Shown in pieces: positions 50,966-60,297 of a stretch of DNA of 64,000 nt (positions within the stretch are counted from its first letter, which is position 1; each line of letters begins with the position of its first letter). The notes beneath the pieces were generated by a model that was not told the DNA's origin, ran no database searches, and saw nothing but the letters and a program-made list of their open reading frames with translations. The translations under genes were made by a program, and so were the position numbers. The stretch is taken from the NCBI RefSeq assembly GCF_047345485.1, contig NZ_JBLFEN010000008.1, forward strand, positions 62,001 to 126,000, read 5' to 3'. The DNA comes from Jejuia sp047345485 (GTDB lineage Bacteria > Bacteroidota > Bacteroidia > Flavobacteriales > Flavobacteriaceae).

Positions 50966-52201
50966 TTACCTTATTTTCAACGTTACTATTGAAATGATAG
51001 CTAGTATAATACCAACAATCCAAAAACGTGTTACTATTTTACTCTCGTGATATCCTAATTTTTGATAATGATGATGTAATGGCGACATTTTAAAAATGCG
51101 TCGTCCTTCACCATATTTTTTCTTTGTATACTTAAACCAACTTACCTGCATTACTACTGATAAGTTTTCAGCTAAAAAAATACCACACAATAAAGGAATT
51201 AACCACTCTTTACGAACGGCAATAGCTATTACCGCTATAATACCACCAATGGTTAAGCTACCAGTATCGCCCATAAATACTTGTGCGGGATACGTATTAT
51301 ACCATAAAAAACCAATAAGCGCACCCACAAAAGCAGCGATGTAAATTGTGATTTCTTCTACCCTTGGTATGTACATGATATTAAGGTAATCTGAAAAAAT
51401 AATATTACCAGACACCCATGCAAATATGCCTAAGGTTAATACTATAATAGCTGAAGTTCCTGCTGCCAAACCATCTATACCATCGGTTAAATTTGCACCG
51501 TTTGATACAGCTGTTATAATAAAAATGGCTGCTAGTATAAAAATTATCCATGCATATTTTTCTAGTTCAGGGCTTATCCAGGTAATTAAATCTGCATAAT
51601 CAAACTCATTTTCTTTTACAAACGGAATAGTAGTTTTGGTTGATTTTTGTTCTGCTTTAAACTCTTTAACTTGAAACGTATTTTGAAACATAATTTGTTC
51701 CTGATTAGAAGTTTCAATCTCCTCTTTTATGGTTACTTCTGAATGAAAAAAGAACGTAGCGCCCACAATTACTCCTAACCCTATTTGACCAAGTACCTTA
51801 AAGCGCCCCTTTAAACCATCTTTATCATTTTTAAACTTCTTTATGTAATCATCTAAAAAACCAATAACTCCCATCCATAGCGTAGTGACGATTAGTACTA
51901 TGATGTATATATTCTCAAGTTTTGCTAATAAGAACACAGGAATAAGTGTTGCCAAAATAATGATGATGCCACCCATAGTTGGCGTTCCAGCTTTTTCAGC
52001 TTGTCCTGCTAAACCTAAATCTCTAATGGTTTCACCCATTTGTTTTTTTTGAAGAAAGCGAATGATACGTTTTCCATAAATGGTAGAAATTAATAAAGAC
52101 AGAATCATAGCTAAAGCCGCTCTAAAGGTTAAAAAACCAAAGAGTGTAGCTCCAGGAAACTGGAATTGTTTTTCTAAATATTCAAATAGATAGTATAACA
52201 T
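50966..52201 (-). CDS. mraY: Phospho-N-acetylmuramoyl-pentapeptide transferase
   Basis: MraY makes lipid I by joining UDP-MurNAc-pentapeptide to undecaprenyl phosphate. The 411-residue, ten-helix protein shows AGTPTMGGIIIILATLIPVF, LGFLDDYIK (Asp-Asp metal/phosphate site), NLTDGIDGLAAG and SPLHHHYQKLGYHE. A periplasmic/loop insertion at about 175-215 accounts for the extra length compared with E. coli and is usual in Bacteroidota. It abuts murE without a gap. Confidence 0.97.
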   Translation of the reverse strand: MLYYLFEYLEKQFQFPGATLFGFLTFRAALAMILSLLISTIYGKRIIRFLQKKQMGETIRDLGLAGQAEKAGTPTMGGIIIILATLIPVFLLAKLENIYIIVLIVTTLWMGVIGFLDDYIKKFKNDKDGLKGRFKVLGQIGLGVIVGATFFFHSEVTIKEEIETSNQEQIMFQNTFQVKEFKAEQKSTKTTIPFVKENEFDYADLITWISPELEKYAWIIFILAAIFIITAVSNGANLTDGIDGLAAGTSAIIVLTLGIFAWVSGNIIFSDYLNIMYIPRVEEITIYIAAFVGALIGFLWYNTYPAQVFMGDTGSLTIGGIIAVIAIAVRKEWLIPLLCGIFLAENLSVVMQVSWFKYTKKKYGEGRRIFKMSPLHHHYQKLGYHESKIVTRFWIVGIILAIISIVTLKIR

Positions 52202-53665
52202 TTACTTTTGCATCAGTATTAATAATTCTTGAACTATGCTATAATCATCAAAATCAAAACGCTTGCCTTTAATCTCTTGATAGGTCTCGTGTCCTTTGCC
52301 AGCAATCAAAATAATATCATTAGTTTCAGCTAATTGACACGCTGTTTTAATAGCTTGTTTTCTATCTACAATAGACAGTGTTTTTTTAAAATTTTGAGGT
52401 GCTACACCTTTCTCCATATCATCAATAATACGCTCAGGGATTTCACTTCTCGGGTTATCACTGGTAAAAATTACTTTGGTGCTTAACTCAGAGGCAATGT
52501 GTGCCATTTTTGGTCGCTTAGTTTTATCACGATCGCCACCACAACCCACAACGGTTATTAGCGATTCGTTTTTAGTACGAATACTATTTATTGTCTCAAG
52601 CACATTTTTTAACGCATCAGGTGTATGTGCATAATCTACAATTGCCGTAATTTTTTCATCAGACACCACATATTGAAACCTACCACTAACGCTTTGCAAC
52701 TCGCTAATTAATCGTAGTATTTCAACTTTTTCTAGTCCTAATAATTCAGCTGTAGCATAAATTGCTAAAACATTATAGGCATTAAAATTTCCGATTAACC
52801 GAGTCCAAACCTCACTCCCATCAATAGATAGCAATAAACCGCTAAACTCATTCTCTAATATCTGCGCTTTATAATCCGCATAGCCTTTTAAAGCATAAGT
52901 GTATTGCTTCGCTGCTGTATTTTGCAACATTACCAATCCGCTTTTGTCGTCGGTATTAGATATTGCAAATGCCTGTTTATCTAAACCATCAAAAAACAAC
53001 TTTTTTACATCACGATACTCAGCAAATGTTTTATGATAATCTAAATGATCGTGTGATAAATTAGTAAATACACCGCCTTTAAATTTTAAACCTTCTGTTC
53101 TACTTTGATGAATACCATGAGAGCTCACTTCCATAAAGCAAAATTCTACACCAACATCATTCATCATTTTTAAATATTTATTGATGGTTAAAGAGTCTGG
53201 TGTAGTATGTGTTGCCTTATACTCAACATCATCAATTAAAATTTTTACTGTAGATAACAAACCAACCTTATAACCCGCATTTTTAAATAGCTGATATAAC
53301 AATGTAGTTACTGTCGTTTTTCCATTAGTACCTGTTACACCAACTAGCTGTAAATTTTCCGAAGGTGTATCGTAATAGTTTGATGCCATTATTGCTAATG
53401 CTTTATTTGAATTATCCACCTCGATATAAGTTACCTTTTCAATTAAATCATTAGGCAAAACCTCACATATTACAGCTTTAGCGCCTTGTTTTATAGCAAT
53501 ATCTATGTATTTATGACCATCTGTAACAGTTCCTACAACAGCAACAAAAACGTCGTTTTTTACAATGTTTCTAGAATCAAAGTCAATAGCATTCACTACT
53601 ATATTGGTATTACCAACTACAGCATTAATATTAACCTTATACAATATGTCTTTTAAAATACTCAC
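52202..53665 (-). CDS. murE: UDP-MurNAc-L-Ala-D-Glu:meso-diaminopimelate ligase
   Basis: MurE adds the third amino acid of the stem peptide. The 487-residue protein has the ATP site VGVTGTNGKTTVTTLLY, NLSHDHLDYH and IVDYAHTPDALKNVL. The DNPRSE motif in its C-terminal domain is the signature for meso-DAP rather than L-Lys, so the wall is DAP-type. Its start overlaps the end of ftsI by 4 bp. Confidence 0.97.
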   Translation of the reverse strand: MSILKDILYKVNINAVVGNTNIVVNAIDFDSRNIVKNDVFVAVVGTVTDGHKYIDIAIKQGAKAVICEVLPNDLIEKVTYIEVDNSNKALAIMASNYYDTPSENLQLVGVTGTNGKTTVTTLLYQLFKNAGYKVGLLSTVKILIDDVEYKATHTTPDSLTINKYLKMMNDVGVEFCFMEVSSHGIHQSRTEGLKFKGGVFTNLSHDHLDYHKTFAEYRDVKKLFFDGLDKQAFAISNTDDKSGLVMLQNTAAKQYTYALKGYADYKAQILENEFSGLLLSIDGSEVWTRLIGNFNAYNVLAIYATAELLGLEKVEILRLISELQSVSGRFQYVVSDEKITAIVDYAHTPDALKNVLETINSIRTKNESLITVVGCGGDRDKTKRPKMAHIASELSTKVIFTSDNPRSEIPERIIDDMEKGVAPQNFKKTLSIVDRKQAIKTACQLAETNDIILIAGKGHETYQEIKGKRFDFDDYSIVQELLILMQK

Positions 53666-55668
53666 GAAATTTCTAAAACAATATTTTGATTCTTTTTTAC
53701 TTTTTGTCCTTTTGCAACAGATTGTTTTTTCACTATACCTGCGCCTTTAAAATCTACCCTCAACCCCATATTTTCTAATAAGGCTACAGCGTCCATAGCT
53801 GGTAATCCTACTACATTTGGCATAATAGTTTTATAAGTTTGTGCAATATCATAATAGCCTTCAAACTGATGTTCTACTGCGGCATGCTTTACCTCTAAAG
53901 ATTCCACTTCATCTATTAAAGGCGTATCAGTATATATTTTTTGGGCTATACTTTTAAAAACTGGCCCTGTAACATCAGCACCGTAATACCCAACTTCTGT
54001 ACTTGGTTTATGGATTACCACAATACAAGAATACTTAGGGTTTTCAGTAGGGAAGTATCCCGCAAATGACGATACGTACTTTCTATCCTTTCGCCATTCC
54101 TCATAATTTTGATAATCTGTTCTTGCAGTTCCTGTTTTACCTGCCATCGAAAAGTTTTTAGAATACATTTTTTTACCCGTACCTCTAACCACTACATTTT
54201 TTAATATTTCTTGAATTTCGTTTAAGGTTTTTTCAGAACATATTTTTTTATCCATCACCTCTTTGTCAAAAACCTCAACATCTTTATCAAATTCTTTTAC
54301 AGCTTTAATAAACCTTGGTTTTACCATTTGTCCATTATTAGCTATAGCATTATAAAACGTTAATGTGTGCAATGGCGTAACCTGCAAATTGTAACCATAA
54401 GCTATAGACGGCAGTGCATTTTTACTCCATATTTTATCACCAGGCTCAGGCACAATAGGCTTACCTTCTCCTATAATCGGGATATCTAACGTATCGTTCA
54501 ATCCCCATCCTTTAATTCTATTAATAAACTTTTTAGGATCGTCTGCATAATGCATATCAATTATAGTAGCTAACCCAATATTAGAAGACACTTCTAATGC
54601 ACGCGCAGCAGAAATTTTACCATGTCCACGAGAGTCACTTATCGTTCTACCATAAAAACGTTTTGTTCCCATTTTGGTATCTACTACCGTAGCCGTATCA
54701 ATAACCTTATCTTCTAAAGCAGCCATAAGTGCCATAACCTTAAATGTAGATCCAGGCTCGTGAGATTCACCCACTGCATAATTTAACCGCTCGTAATACG
54801 TCCCTTTTTTAGTTCTACCAAGATTAGAAATAGCACGAATCTCTCCTGTTTCAACCTCCATTACAACAACACAACCGTGCTCCGCCTCATAAATTTCTAG
54901 TTGTTTTAATAAGGCATGATGTGCAATATCTTGAATATTTACATCTATAGTAGTATACACATCTAAACCATCCTTAGGCTCAATTTTATTAGTATCATTT
55001 ATAGGTTTCCATTGGTTTTTACCTATTTGTTGTTTAGCATGTTTTCCGTTAGTACCTCGTAAATATTTTACCCCAAAAGCACCATCCAATCCAGGTCGCG
55101 TAATATGCCCTTGTTCATCAATTCGCTCGTAACCAATAGTACGTTGTGCAATGCCACCCATAGGGTGCTCACGCTTTGTTTTCTGCTCTACAATTAACCC
55201 ACCTTTAAACGGACTCATCTTTAACATTGGAAAAGTGCGCATTCTCATGTATTCTGAGTATCCTAAGTTTCTCCCTAATAAAAAATACCTATTTTTATTA
55301 GCTCTAGCTTTACGTATTGTACGCTGGTATTGAGACGACGTTTTTTTACCTGGAAACTTTGCCAGAGAATCACAAAGCGGTTTTAAATTATCTTCAAAAA
55401 TTGAAGTTTTAGGCGTTAACGCATCAAATCTAATATCATATTTAGGGATGGAAGTGGCTAGTAAATTTCCATTAACCGAATACACATTCCCTCTATTTGC
55501 AGGAATCACAAAATCTTTCACTATACGCTCACTAGCCTTAGCACGATATTCGTCACCTTGTACAAACTGAATGTTCCCTAGTTTCACCATAACGGCAACC
55601 CCAAAAACAAACATGCATCCTGCTACAAAATACAATCGGTTCAATATGTGTTTTTCACTAATAGCCAA
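53662..55668 (-). CDS. ftsI: Division transpeptidase (PBP3/FtsI type) with C-terminal PASTA domain
   Basis: The 668-residue class B penicillin-binding protein cross-links septal peptidoglycan. It has an N-terminal membrane anchor (about 9-28), a PBP dimer/pedestal domain (about 55-220) and a transpeptidase domain (about 250-580). The catalytic STFK (EPGSTFKVMAL), SSN (EVSSNIGLAT) and KTGTA motifs are all present. A single PASTA-type module ends the protein (MPNVVGLPAMDAVALLENMGLRV). It forms the FtsW partner and lies between ftsL and murE. Confidence 0.95.
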   Translation of the reverse strand: MAISEKHILNRLYFVAGCMFVFGVAVMVKLGNIQFVQGDEYRAKASERIVKDFVIPANRGNVYSVNGNLLATSIPKYDIRFDALTPKTSIFEDNLKPLCDSLAKFPGKKTSSQYQRTIRKARANKNRYFLLGRNLGYSEYMRMRTFPMLKMSPFKGGLIVEQKTKREHPMGGIAQRTIGYERIDEQGHITRPGLDGAFGVKYLRGTNGKHAKQQIGKNQWKPINDTNKIEPKDGLDVYTTIDVNIQDIAHHALLKQLEIYEAEHGCVVVMEVETGEIRAISNLGRTKKGTYYERLNYAVGESHEPGSTFKVMALMAALEDKVIDTATVVDTKMGTKRFYGRTISDSRGHGKISAARALEVSSNIGLATIIDMHYADDPKKFINRIKGWGLNDTLDIPIIGEGKPIVPEPGDKIWSKNALPSIAYGYNLQVTPLHTLTFYNAIANNGQMVKPRFIKAVKEFDKDVEVFDKEVMDKKICSEKTLNEIQEILKNVVVRGTGKKMYSKNFSMAGKTGTARTDYQNYEEWRKDRKYVSSFAGYFPTENPKYSCIVVIHKPSTEVGYYGADVTGPVFKSIAQKIYTDTPLIDEVESLEVKHAAVEHQFEGYYDIAQTYKTIMPNVVGLPAMDAVALLENMGLRVDFKGAGIVKKQSVAKGQKVKKNQNIVLEIS

Positions 55669-55677
55669 CGTCTATTA

Positions 55678-55995
55678 TCAATTTTGTGTTTTTACTTTTA
55701 TCTTTTTTGGCGGAATCACAGAAGGCGCCAGTCCTTTTTCTTTCATTTTTGCCACCACTGTAGACTCCATTTTTAACTTCATCAATCTAGATCGCCCATC
55801 TACAAATGCAGATCGCATTTCCTTTACTTCATTCTCCAACCTCGCAATCTCATGCACTTTTTCATCTGCACTATGCGAACTCGCAATCATAACAATAGCC
55901 AGAACCGAAATAAAGATGATAATACGCCAGTTTTTAAACGAATCATCACTTACTAAAAATGTTCCTTTTAATATGTTATAGATGTTTTTCTTCAT
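55678..55995 (-). CDS. ftsL: FtsL-like divisome protein
   Basis: The 105-residue protein has a cytoplasmic N-terminus of about 23 residues, one membrane helix (about 25-41, IIIFISVLAIVMIASS), and a periplasmic coiled coil (KVHEIARLENEVKEMRSAFVDGRSRLMKLKMES). Topology and the place between rsmH and ftsI identify it as FtsL, whose sequence is poorly conserved. It lies 9 bp before ftsI. A GC-rich repeat separates it from rsmH. Confidence 0.85.
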   Translation of the reverse strand: MKKNIYNILKGTFLVSDDSFKNWRIIIFISVLAIVMIASSHSADEKVHEIARLENEVKEMRSAFVDGRSRLMKLKMESTVVAKMKEKGLAPSVIPPKKIKVKTQN

Positions 55996-56031
55996 CGCTA
56001 TTTACAAATTCAACTTCTATTTTTGTTGTTA

Positions 56032-56117
56032 TTTGGGCGTTACCACAAGGGTCGGGCTTTCACTACTCAATCCCTCCTACGTCGGGGATTTCAAACATGC
56101 CGTTCAATCCCTAACGC
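56032..56117 (+). repeat. GC-rich dispersed intergenic repeat, copy C, inside the dcw cluster
   Basis: TTTGGGCGTTACCAC, then AAGGGTCGGGCTTTC, AATCCCTCCTACGTCGGGG and AATCCCTAACGC match copies A and B in order. It fills the 149-bp gap between rsmH and ftsL, in an operon whose other junctions overlap or are mostly under 90 bp. It runs antisense to the operon. Confidence 0.85.
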
Positions 56118-56144
56118 GGGTTTATCGGCCAAAACAATACTTCA

Positions 56145-57047
56145 CTACAACTTTGTTGCTACTCTAAGTTTTGCACTGCGCGCCCTATTGTTTAACTTAA
56201 TCTCATCTTGTGTTGGTACAATTAAACCATTCACTTTTTTTAAAGGCACTTCAAAATTTCCAAACACATCACGTTCTGGCTCTCCCTCAAACAAACCGTT
56301 TCTTATAAAACGCTTTACCAACCTATCTTCTAAAGAATGGTAGGATATAAAACTTAACCTTCCGTTTTGTTTTAAAATCTCTGGAGTTTGCAATAAAAAC
56401 TCCTTTAAAGCCTCAATCTCTTGGTTCACCTCAATACGTATAGCCTGATATATTTGCGCCAAAATTTTATTCTCATGCCGCGGCGGCAAAAACTGTCGCA
56501 ACACTTTTTTTAATTTATCACTAGTTATAATAGGCTCGTTCTTTCTTTCAGCTACAATAACTCTTGCCATAGCAGGTGCTGGTCTTAACTCTCCATATTG
56601 CAACAATACTTGCTTAAGCTGCTCTTCCTCATATTCGTTAACCACATGATATGCCGATAATTTATTTTCTTGATTCATTCGCATGTCCAACTTCGCTTCA
56701 AACCTTGTAGAAAATCCACGTTCTGCAACATCAAATTGATGAGACGATACACCAAAATCTGCCAACACACCATCAACCTCTTTTACACCATAAAACCTCA
56801 AAAATCGCTTTACGTATCTAAAGTTTTCATTTATCAAAGTAAACCGGTCATCATCCAAAGTATTTGCTAACGCATCTTTATCTTGATCAAAAGCTAAGAG
56901 CCTTCCATTTTCCCCCAGCCGGCTTAAAATCTCTTTACTATGCCCACCACCACCAAAAGTTACATCTACATAAACACCATCAGGCTTTATATTTAAACCA
57001 TCAACTGTTTCTTCTAATAAAACTGGATTATGATACATCGTCGTCAT
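56145..57047 (-). CDS. rsmH: 16S rRNA (cytosine-1402-N4)-methyltransferase
   Basis: RsmH (MraW) methylates C1402 in the ribosomal P site. The 300-residue protein has HNPVLLEETVDGL, the SAM-binding VDVTFGGGGHSKEIL, VLADFGVSSHQFD, RGFSTRFEAKLDMRM and ISYHSLEDRLVKRF. The ATG at 57047 overlaps mraZ by 20 bp; the ATG at 57038 (MYHNPVLLEE) aligns better with typical family starts and is equally possible. Confidence 0.96.
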   Translation of the reverse strand: MTTMYHNPVLLEETVDGLNIKPDGVYVDVTFGGGGHSKEILSRLGENGRLLAFDQDKDALANTLDDDRFTLINENFRYVKRFLRFYGVKEVDGVLADFGVSSHQFDVAERGFSTRFEAKLDMRMNQENKLSAYHVVNEYEEEQLKQVLLQYGELRPAPAMARVIVAERKNEPIITSDKLKKVLRQFLPPRHENKILAQIYQAIRIEVNQEIEALKEFLLQTPEILKQNGRLSFISYHSLEDRLVKRFIRNGLFEGEPERDVFGNFEVPLKKVNGLIVPTQDEIKLNNRARSAKLRVATKL

Positions 57048-57495
57048 TGTCTTGCCCCATTACTTCTTCAGCCAAATCAGCAAAATCAAGAGCAGCATCG
57101 TCAATAGATTGCTCATATAACGCCTTATCCCATATTTCGATAATGTTTATCGAAGGCGAGATTACAATGTCTTTTGAAATATTGGCGATTAATGTTAAAT
57201 CTTTAGGTATTAACAATCTACCATTTCCATCCACCTCAATAATTCTTGCACCAGCACTAAATCTTCTAATGAAATCATTATTTTTTTTCTTAAATCTGTT
57301 AAGCTTATTCATTTTTTGCATTAACAATTGCCATTCTGCCATTGGATATAATTCCAAACATTTTTGAAATACAGAACGACGCAACACAAAGCCATCATCC
57401 AAAATAGGCAGCAACTGTTTCTTCATGCCAGCAGGTATCATCATACGCCCCTTAGCATCAACTTTACAATTGTATGTCCCTATTAATGAATGCAC
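57028..57495 (-). CDS. mraZ: Transcriptional regulator MraZ
   Basis: The 155-residue protein contains the two SpoVT/AbrB-like halves of MraZ: SLIGTYNCKVDAKGRMMIPAGMKKQL and RIIEVDGNGRLLIPKDLTLIANI, each with the DxxGRxxIP core. MraZ forms rings that bind direct repeats in its own promoter and usually represses the dcw cluster. The start is GTG (57493-57495). The only other upstream codons before an in-frame stop are not starts. A three-repeat candidate MraZ box precedes it. Confidence 0.96.
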   Translation of the reverse strand: MHSLIGTYNCKVDAKGRMMIPAGMKKQLLPILDDGFVLRRSVFQKCLELYPMAEWQLLMQKMNKLNRFKKKNNDFIRRFSAGARIIEVDGNGRLLIPKDLTLIANISKDIVISPSINIIEIWDKALYEQSIDDAALDFADLAEEVMGQDNDDDVS

Positions 57496-57527
57496 TATAA
57501 CAGATTTAGTTTTTGGTGTTTAAGTTT

Positions 57528-57569
57528 CAAATATATCAAATTTTACCACCATTTACCACTTTATACCAC
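57528..57569 (-). promoter_or_regulatory. dcw promoter with three-repeat MraZ box
   Basis: On the minus strand GTGGTA occurs three times with a period of exactly 10 bp (TACCAC on the plus strand at 57544, 57554 and 57564). The -7 element TATATTTG (57535-57528) lies 8 bp downstream. Three direct repeats at 10-bp spacing is the layout of MraZ-binding regions in other bacteria; there the core is TGGG-like. The box would cover the -33 region. The gap between mraZ and the hydrolase gene (57496-57794) otherwise holds only the promoter at 57757. Confidence 0.75.
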
Positions 57570-57756
57570 TTTTGTTAATAATTTTTAAGATCTATGAGGT
57601 TTTAATCGGATTTAAACATGGTTTTTACAGAATAAAACTATGGTTTTCAATAGGTTAATTAGTGGTAAAACTAATCTCGAATCAATGTTAACAACACTTG
57701 TTTTAAGTGGCTTTATTTAGAAAAAATTAAAACTCTTGAAATATGAATGATTTAAC

Positions 57757-57764
57757 TATATTTG
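57757..57764 (+). promoter_or_regulatory. -7 promoter element for the alpha/beta hydrolase gene
   Basis: TATATTTG matches TAnnTTTG and lies 30 bp before the ATG at 57795. It overlaps the alternative TTG start at 57762, which I therefore reject. Confidence 0.55.
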
Positions 57765-57794
57765 TTTTTTGACGAAACGGATGAACTAATATTA

Positions 57795-58559
57795 ATGGAG
57801 GATAGCTTAAAAAAAGAAAAAAACTACAGTTATATTGAAGTTGGAGAAGGCACACCAATTATAGTGTTACACGGTTTAATGGGAGGGCTAAGTAATTTTG
57901 ATGCTGTAAAAGATTTTTTTAGAGAAAAAGGCTATAAAATTGTAATTCCTGAATTACCCATCTATTCCATGTCGCTTCTTAAAACTAATGTAAAAACTTT
58001 TGCTAAGTATCTTCATGAATTTATAGAATTTAAAGGCTTTAAAGAAGTTATACTACTTGGAAATTCCCTTGGTGGTCATATAGGATTATATCATACTAAA
58101 TTATACCCTAAAAAAATAAAAGGACTTATTATTACAGGCAGTTCAGGCCTTTATGAAAGTGCTATGGGTAGTGGCTACACCAAACGTAGCGATTATGAAG
58201 TGATTAAAAAGAAGGCGCAAGACGTTTTTTATGATCCTGAAGTAGCTACAAAAGACATTGTAGATGAAGTTTATGCTACAGTAAACGACCGCAACAAACT
58301 GGTTAAAACTTTAGCTATTGCCAAAAGTGCTATTAGACATAATATGGCAAAAGACTTACCTAACATGGATACACCAACATGTATTATTTGGGGTAAAAAT
58401 GATAATGTTACACCACCAGAAGTTGCTGAAGAATTTCATGAATTGTTACCAAATTCAGATTTATACTGGATTGACAAATGTGGGCACGCTGCCATGATGG
58501 AAAAACCTAACGAATTCAATACAATACTGAATTCTTGGTTAACTAAGCGTGAACTGTAA
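57795..58559 (+). CDS. Alpha/beta-fold hydrolase
   Basis: The 254-residue cytosolic enzyme has the oxyanion-region HGLMGGLSNF, the nucleophile elbow LLGNSLGGHIGL (Ser in GNSLGG), the acid IIWGKNDNVTPPEVAEEF and the catalytic His CGHAAMMEKPNEFN. Closest general resemblance is to MhpC/BphD-like or lipase-like hydrolases; the substrate is unknown. It precedes engB by 32 bp and may share its transcript. I start at the ATG at 57795. Confidence 0.88.
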   Translation: MEDSLKKEKNYSYIEVGEGTPIIVLHGLMGGLSNFDAVKDFFREKGYKIVIPELPIYSMSLLKTNVKTFAKYLHEFIEFKGFKEVILLGNSLGGHIGLYHTKLYPKKIKGLIITGSSGLYESAMGSGYTKRSDYEVIKKKAQDVFYDPEVATKDIVDEVYATVNDRNKLVKTLAIAKSAIRHNMAKDLPNMDTPTCIIWGKNDNVTPPEVAEEFHELLPNSDLYWIDKCGHAAMMEKPNEFNTILNSWLTKREL

Positions 58560-58591
58560 AAATTCAAAAAAACTTAATTTCAACTACCAAA

Positions 58592-59194
58592 ATGATTATT
58601 AAATCTGCTGAATTTGTAGTTAGTAATTCTGATGTAGAAAAATGCCCTAAAAGCAGCTTACCAGAGTATGCCTTTATTGGTAGAAGTAACGTTGGAAAAT
58701 CTTCTCTGATAAATATGCTAGCCAAAAGAAAAAGTTTAGCTAAAACTTCAGGAAGGCCAGGAAAAACACAATTGATTAATCATTTTTTAATTAATAAAAA
58801 CTGGCATTTGGTAGACTTACCTGGTTATGGTTATGCTCGTGTTTCTAAGAGTGCAAAAAAAACATTTCAAAAGTTTATTACACAATATTTTAGTCATCGT
58901 GAGCAATTAGTTACTGCTTTTGTTTTAGTCGATATACGCCACAAACCACAACCAATTGATTTAGATTTTATGAAATGGCTTGGAGAAAACGGAATACCGT
59001 TTTCTATAATTTTCACCAAAGCAGACAAGTTAAAACCTAAAGCTATAGAACATCATATTGATGATTATAAAGCTGTAATGCTAGAATTTTGGGAAGACAT
59101 GCCAAATTATTTTATTACCTCTTCAACAAAAAATATGGGTAGCGATATGTTGCTTACTTACATAGATGGTTTGAACAAAAACTTAAAACTGTAA
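58592..59194 (+). CDS. engB: Ribosome-biogenesis GTPase EngB/YsxC
   Basis: This 200-residue GTPase is needed for large-subunit assembly. Motifs are G1 GRSNVGKSSLIN, G2 SGRPGKTQLINHF, G3 LVDLPGYGYA, G4 FTKADKL and G5 TSSTKNMG. Size and the PGYGYARV segment are characteristic of YsxC/YihA. It is cytosolic, with a likely shared transcript from the hydrolase promoter. Confidence 0.97.
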   Translation: MIIKSAEFVVSNSDVEKCPKSSLPEYAFIGRSNVGKSSLINMLAKRKSLAKTSGRPGKTQLINHFLINKNWHLVDLPGYGYARVSKSAKKTFQKFITQYFSHREQLVTAFVLVDIRHKPQPIDLDFMKWLGENGIPFSIIFTKADKLKPKAIEHHIDDYKAVMLEFWEDMPNYFITSSTKNMGSDMLLTYIDGLNKNLKL

Positions 59195-59285
59195 TAAAAA
59201 TCAAATCAATACGCTAAAGTTTAGCGCAAAACTCATAATCATTTATTATATTCATTTTTACTAAATTTCATTACAATTTACAACT

Positions 59286-60287
59286 ATGATGAAGATTAAG
59301 AAAAGTGATATGGAGCAAACACTCTATAACTTATTTTTAAAAAAGGGGTTTTTAAAAGATATATCTAAAACTTTAGCTAATGTTTTTACTGAAAACACCT
59401 TATGCGGCGTAAACTCTCATGGTATTAATAGAGTATCTCTTTTTTTAGACTATGCTGAAAAAAACTTGATTACTAAAAATAACAAACCAAAAAAAGTAGA
59501 AACTTTTGGTAATATTGAACGTTGGGACGGTAACAATGGCCCAGGTATAACTAATGCGATTACATGTACAAATAGAGCTGTAGAAATTGCAAAAACTAGT
59601 GGCATTGGTATTGTTGCTTTAAGAAACACAAACCACTGGATGCGTGGTGGATATTATGGATGGCAAGCTGCCGATGCAAATTGTATTTCAATTTTATTTA
59701 CCAATACAAAACCTAATATGCCTGCATGGGGTGGTAAAGAGCTGAGACTAGGCAATAACCCTTTTATAGTTTCTATACCTCGGAAAAATGGACATGTTGT
59801 TTTAGATATGGCGGTATCTCAATTTTCGTTTGGTAAAATAGAGCAATACAAATTAAAAGGAGAGCAATTACCTATTGATGGTGGATGGGATAATAATAAC
59901 AATTTAACTAAAAACCCAGAGGATATTTTAGCTAGTGAACGCGCACTGCCCTTAGGTTACTGGAAAGGGTCTGCATTATCCTTAGTTTTAGATATGCTTG
60001 CAACTGTTTTAGCATCAGGTAAATCTACATACAAATTAGGATTAGAACCTTATGAAACTGGTGTGTCTCAAGTTTATATTTGCATAGATAAGGATACTAT
60101 TGGCAATACCGAATTACAGGAGCGACTACTTAATGAAATTATTGATTACACGCACGATGTTACTCCTGTATCAAAAGGCACAAAAACCTATTATCCGGGA
60201 GAGCGAGTTTTAAAGGTGAGAACTAAAAATTTAAAAGAAGGCATTCCTGTAAATACAGAAATTTGGAATCATATTCTAAACCTATAA
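59286..60287 (+). CDS. Malate/L-lactate dehydrogenase-type (Ldh2/YiaK family) oxidoreductase
   Basis: The 333-residue NAD(P)-dependent enzyme belongs to the LDH2/MDH2 family, unrelated in fold to classical lactate dehydrogenases. Family marks are NTLCGVNSHGINRVSLFLDY (Ser-His), RNTNHWMRGGYYGWQAA (catalytic His), NPFIVSIPRK and LPLGYWKGSALSLVLDMLATVLASG. The resemblance is to YiaK 2,3-diketo-L-gulonate reductase and related enzymes, so a keto-sugar acid substrate is possible. It is not inside the uronate locus, and a role there is speculation. The gene after it starts 10 bp later. Confidence 0.88.
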   Translation: MMKIKKSDMEQTLYNLFLKKGFLKDISKTLANVFTENTLCGVNSHGINRVSLFLDYAEKNLITKNNKPKKVETFGNIERWDGNNGPGITNAITCTNRAVEIAKTSGIGIVALRNTNHWMRGGYYGWQAADANCISILFTNTKPNMPAWGGKELRLGNNPFIVSIPRKNGHVVLDMAVSQFSFGKIEQYKLKGEQLPIDGGWDNNNNLTKNPEDILASERALPLGYWKGSALSLVLDMLATVLASGKSTYKLGLEPYETGVSQVYICIDKDTIGNTELQERLLNEIIDYTHDVTPVSKGTKTYYPGERVLKVRTKNLKEGIPVNTEIWNHILNL

Positions 60288-60297
60288 ATTTATAAAA

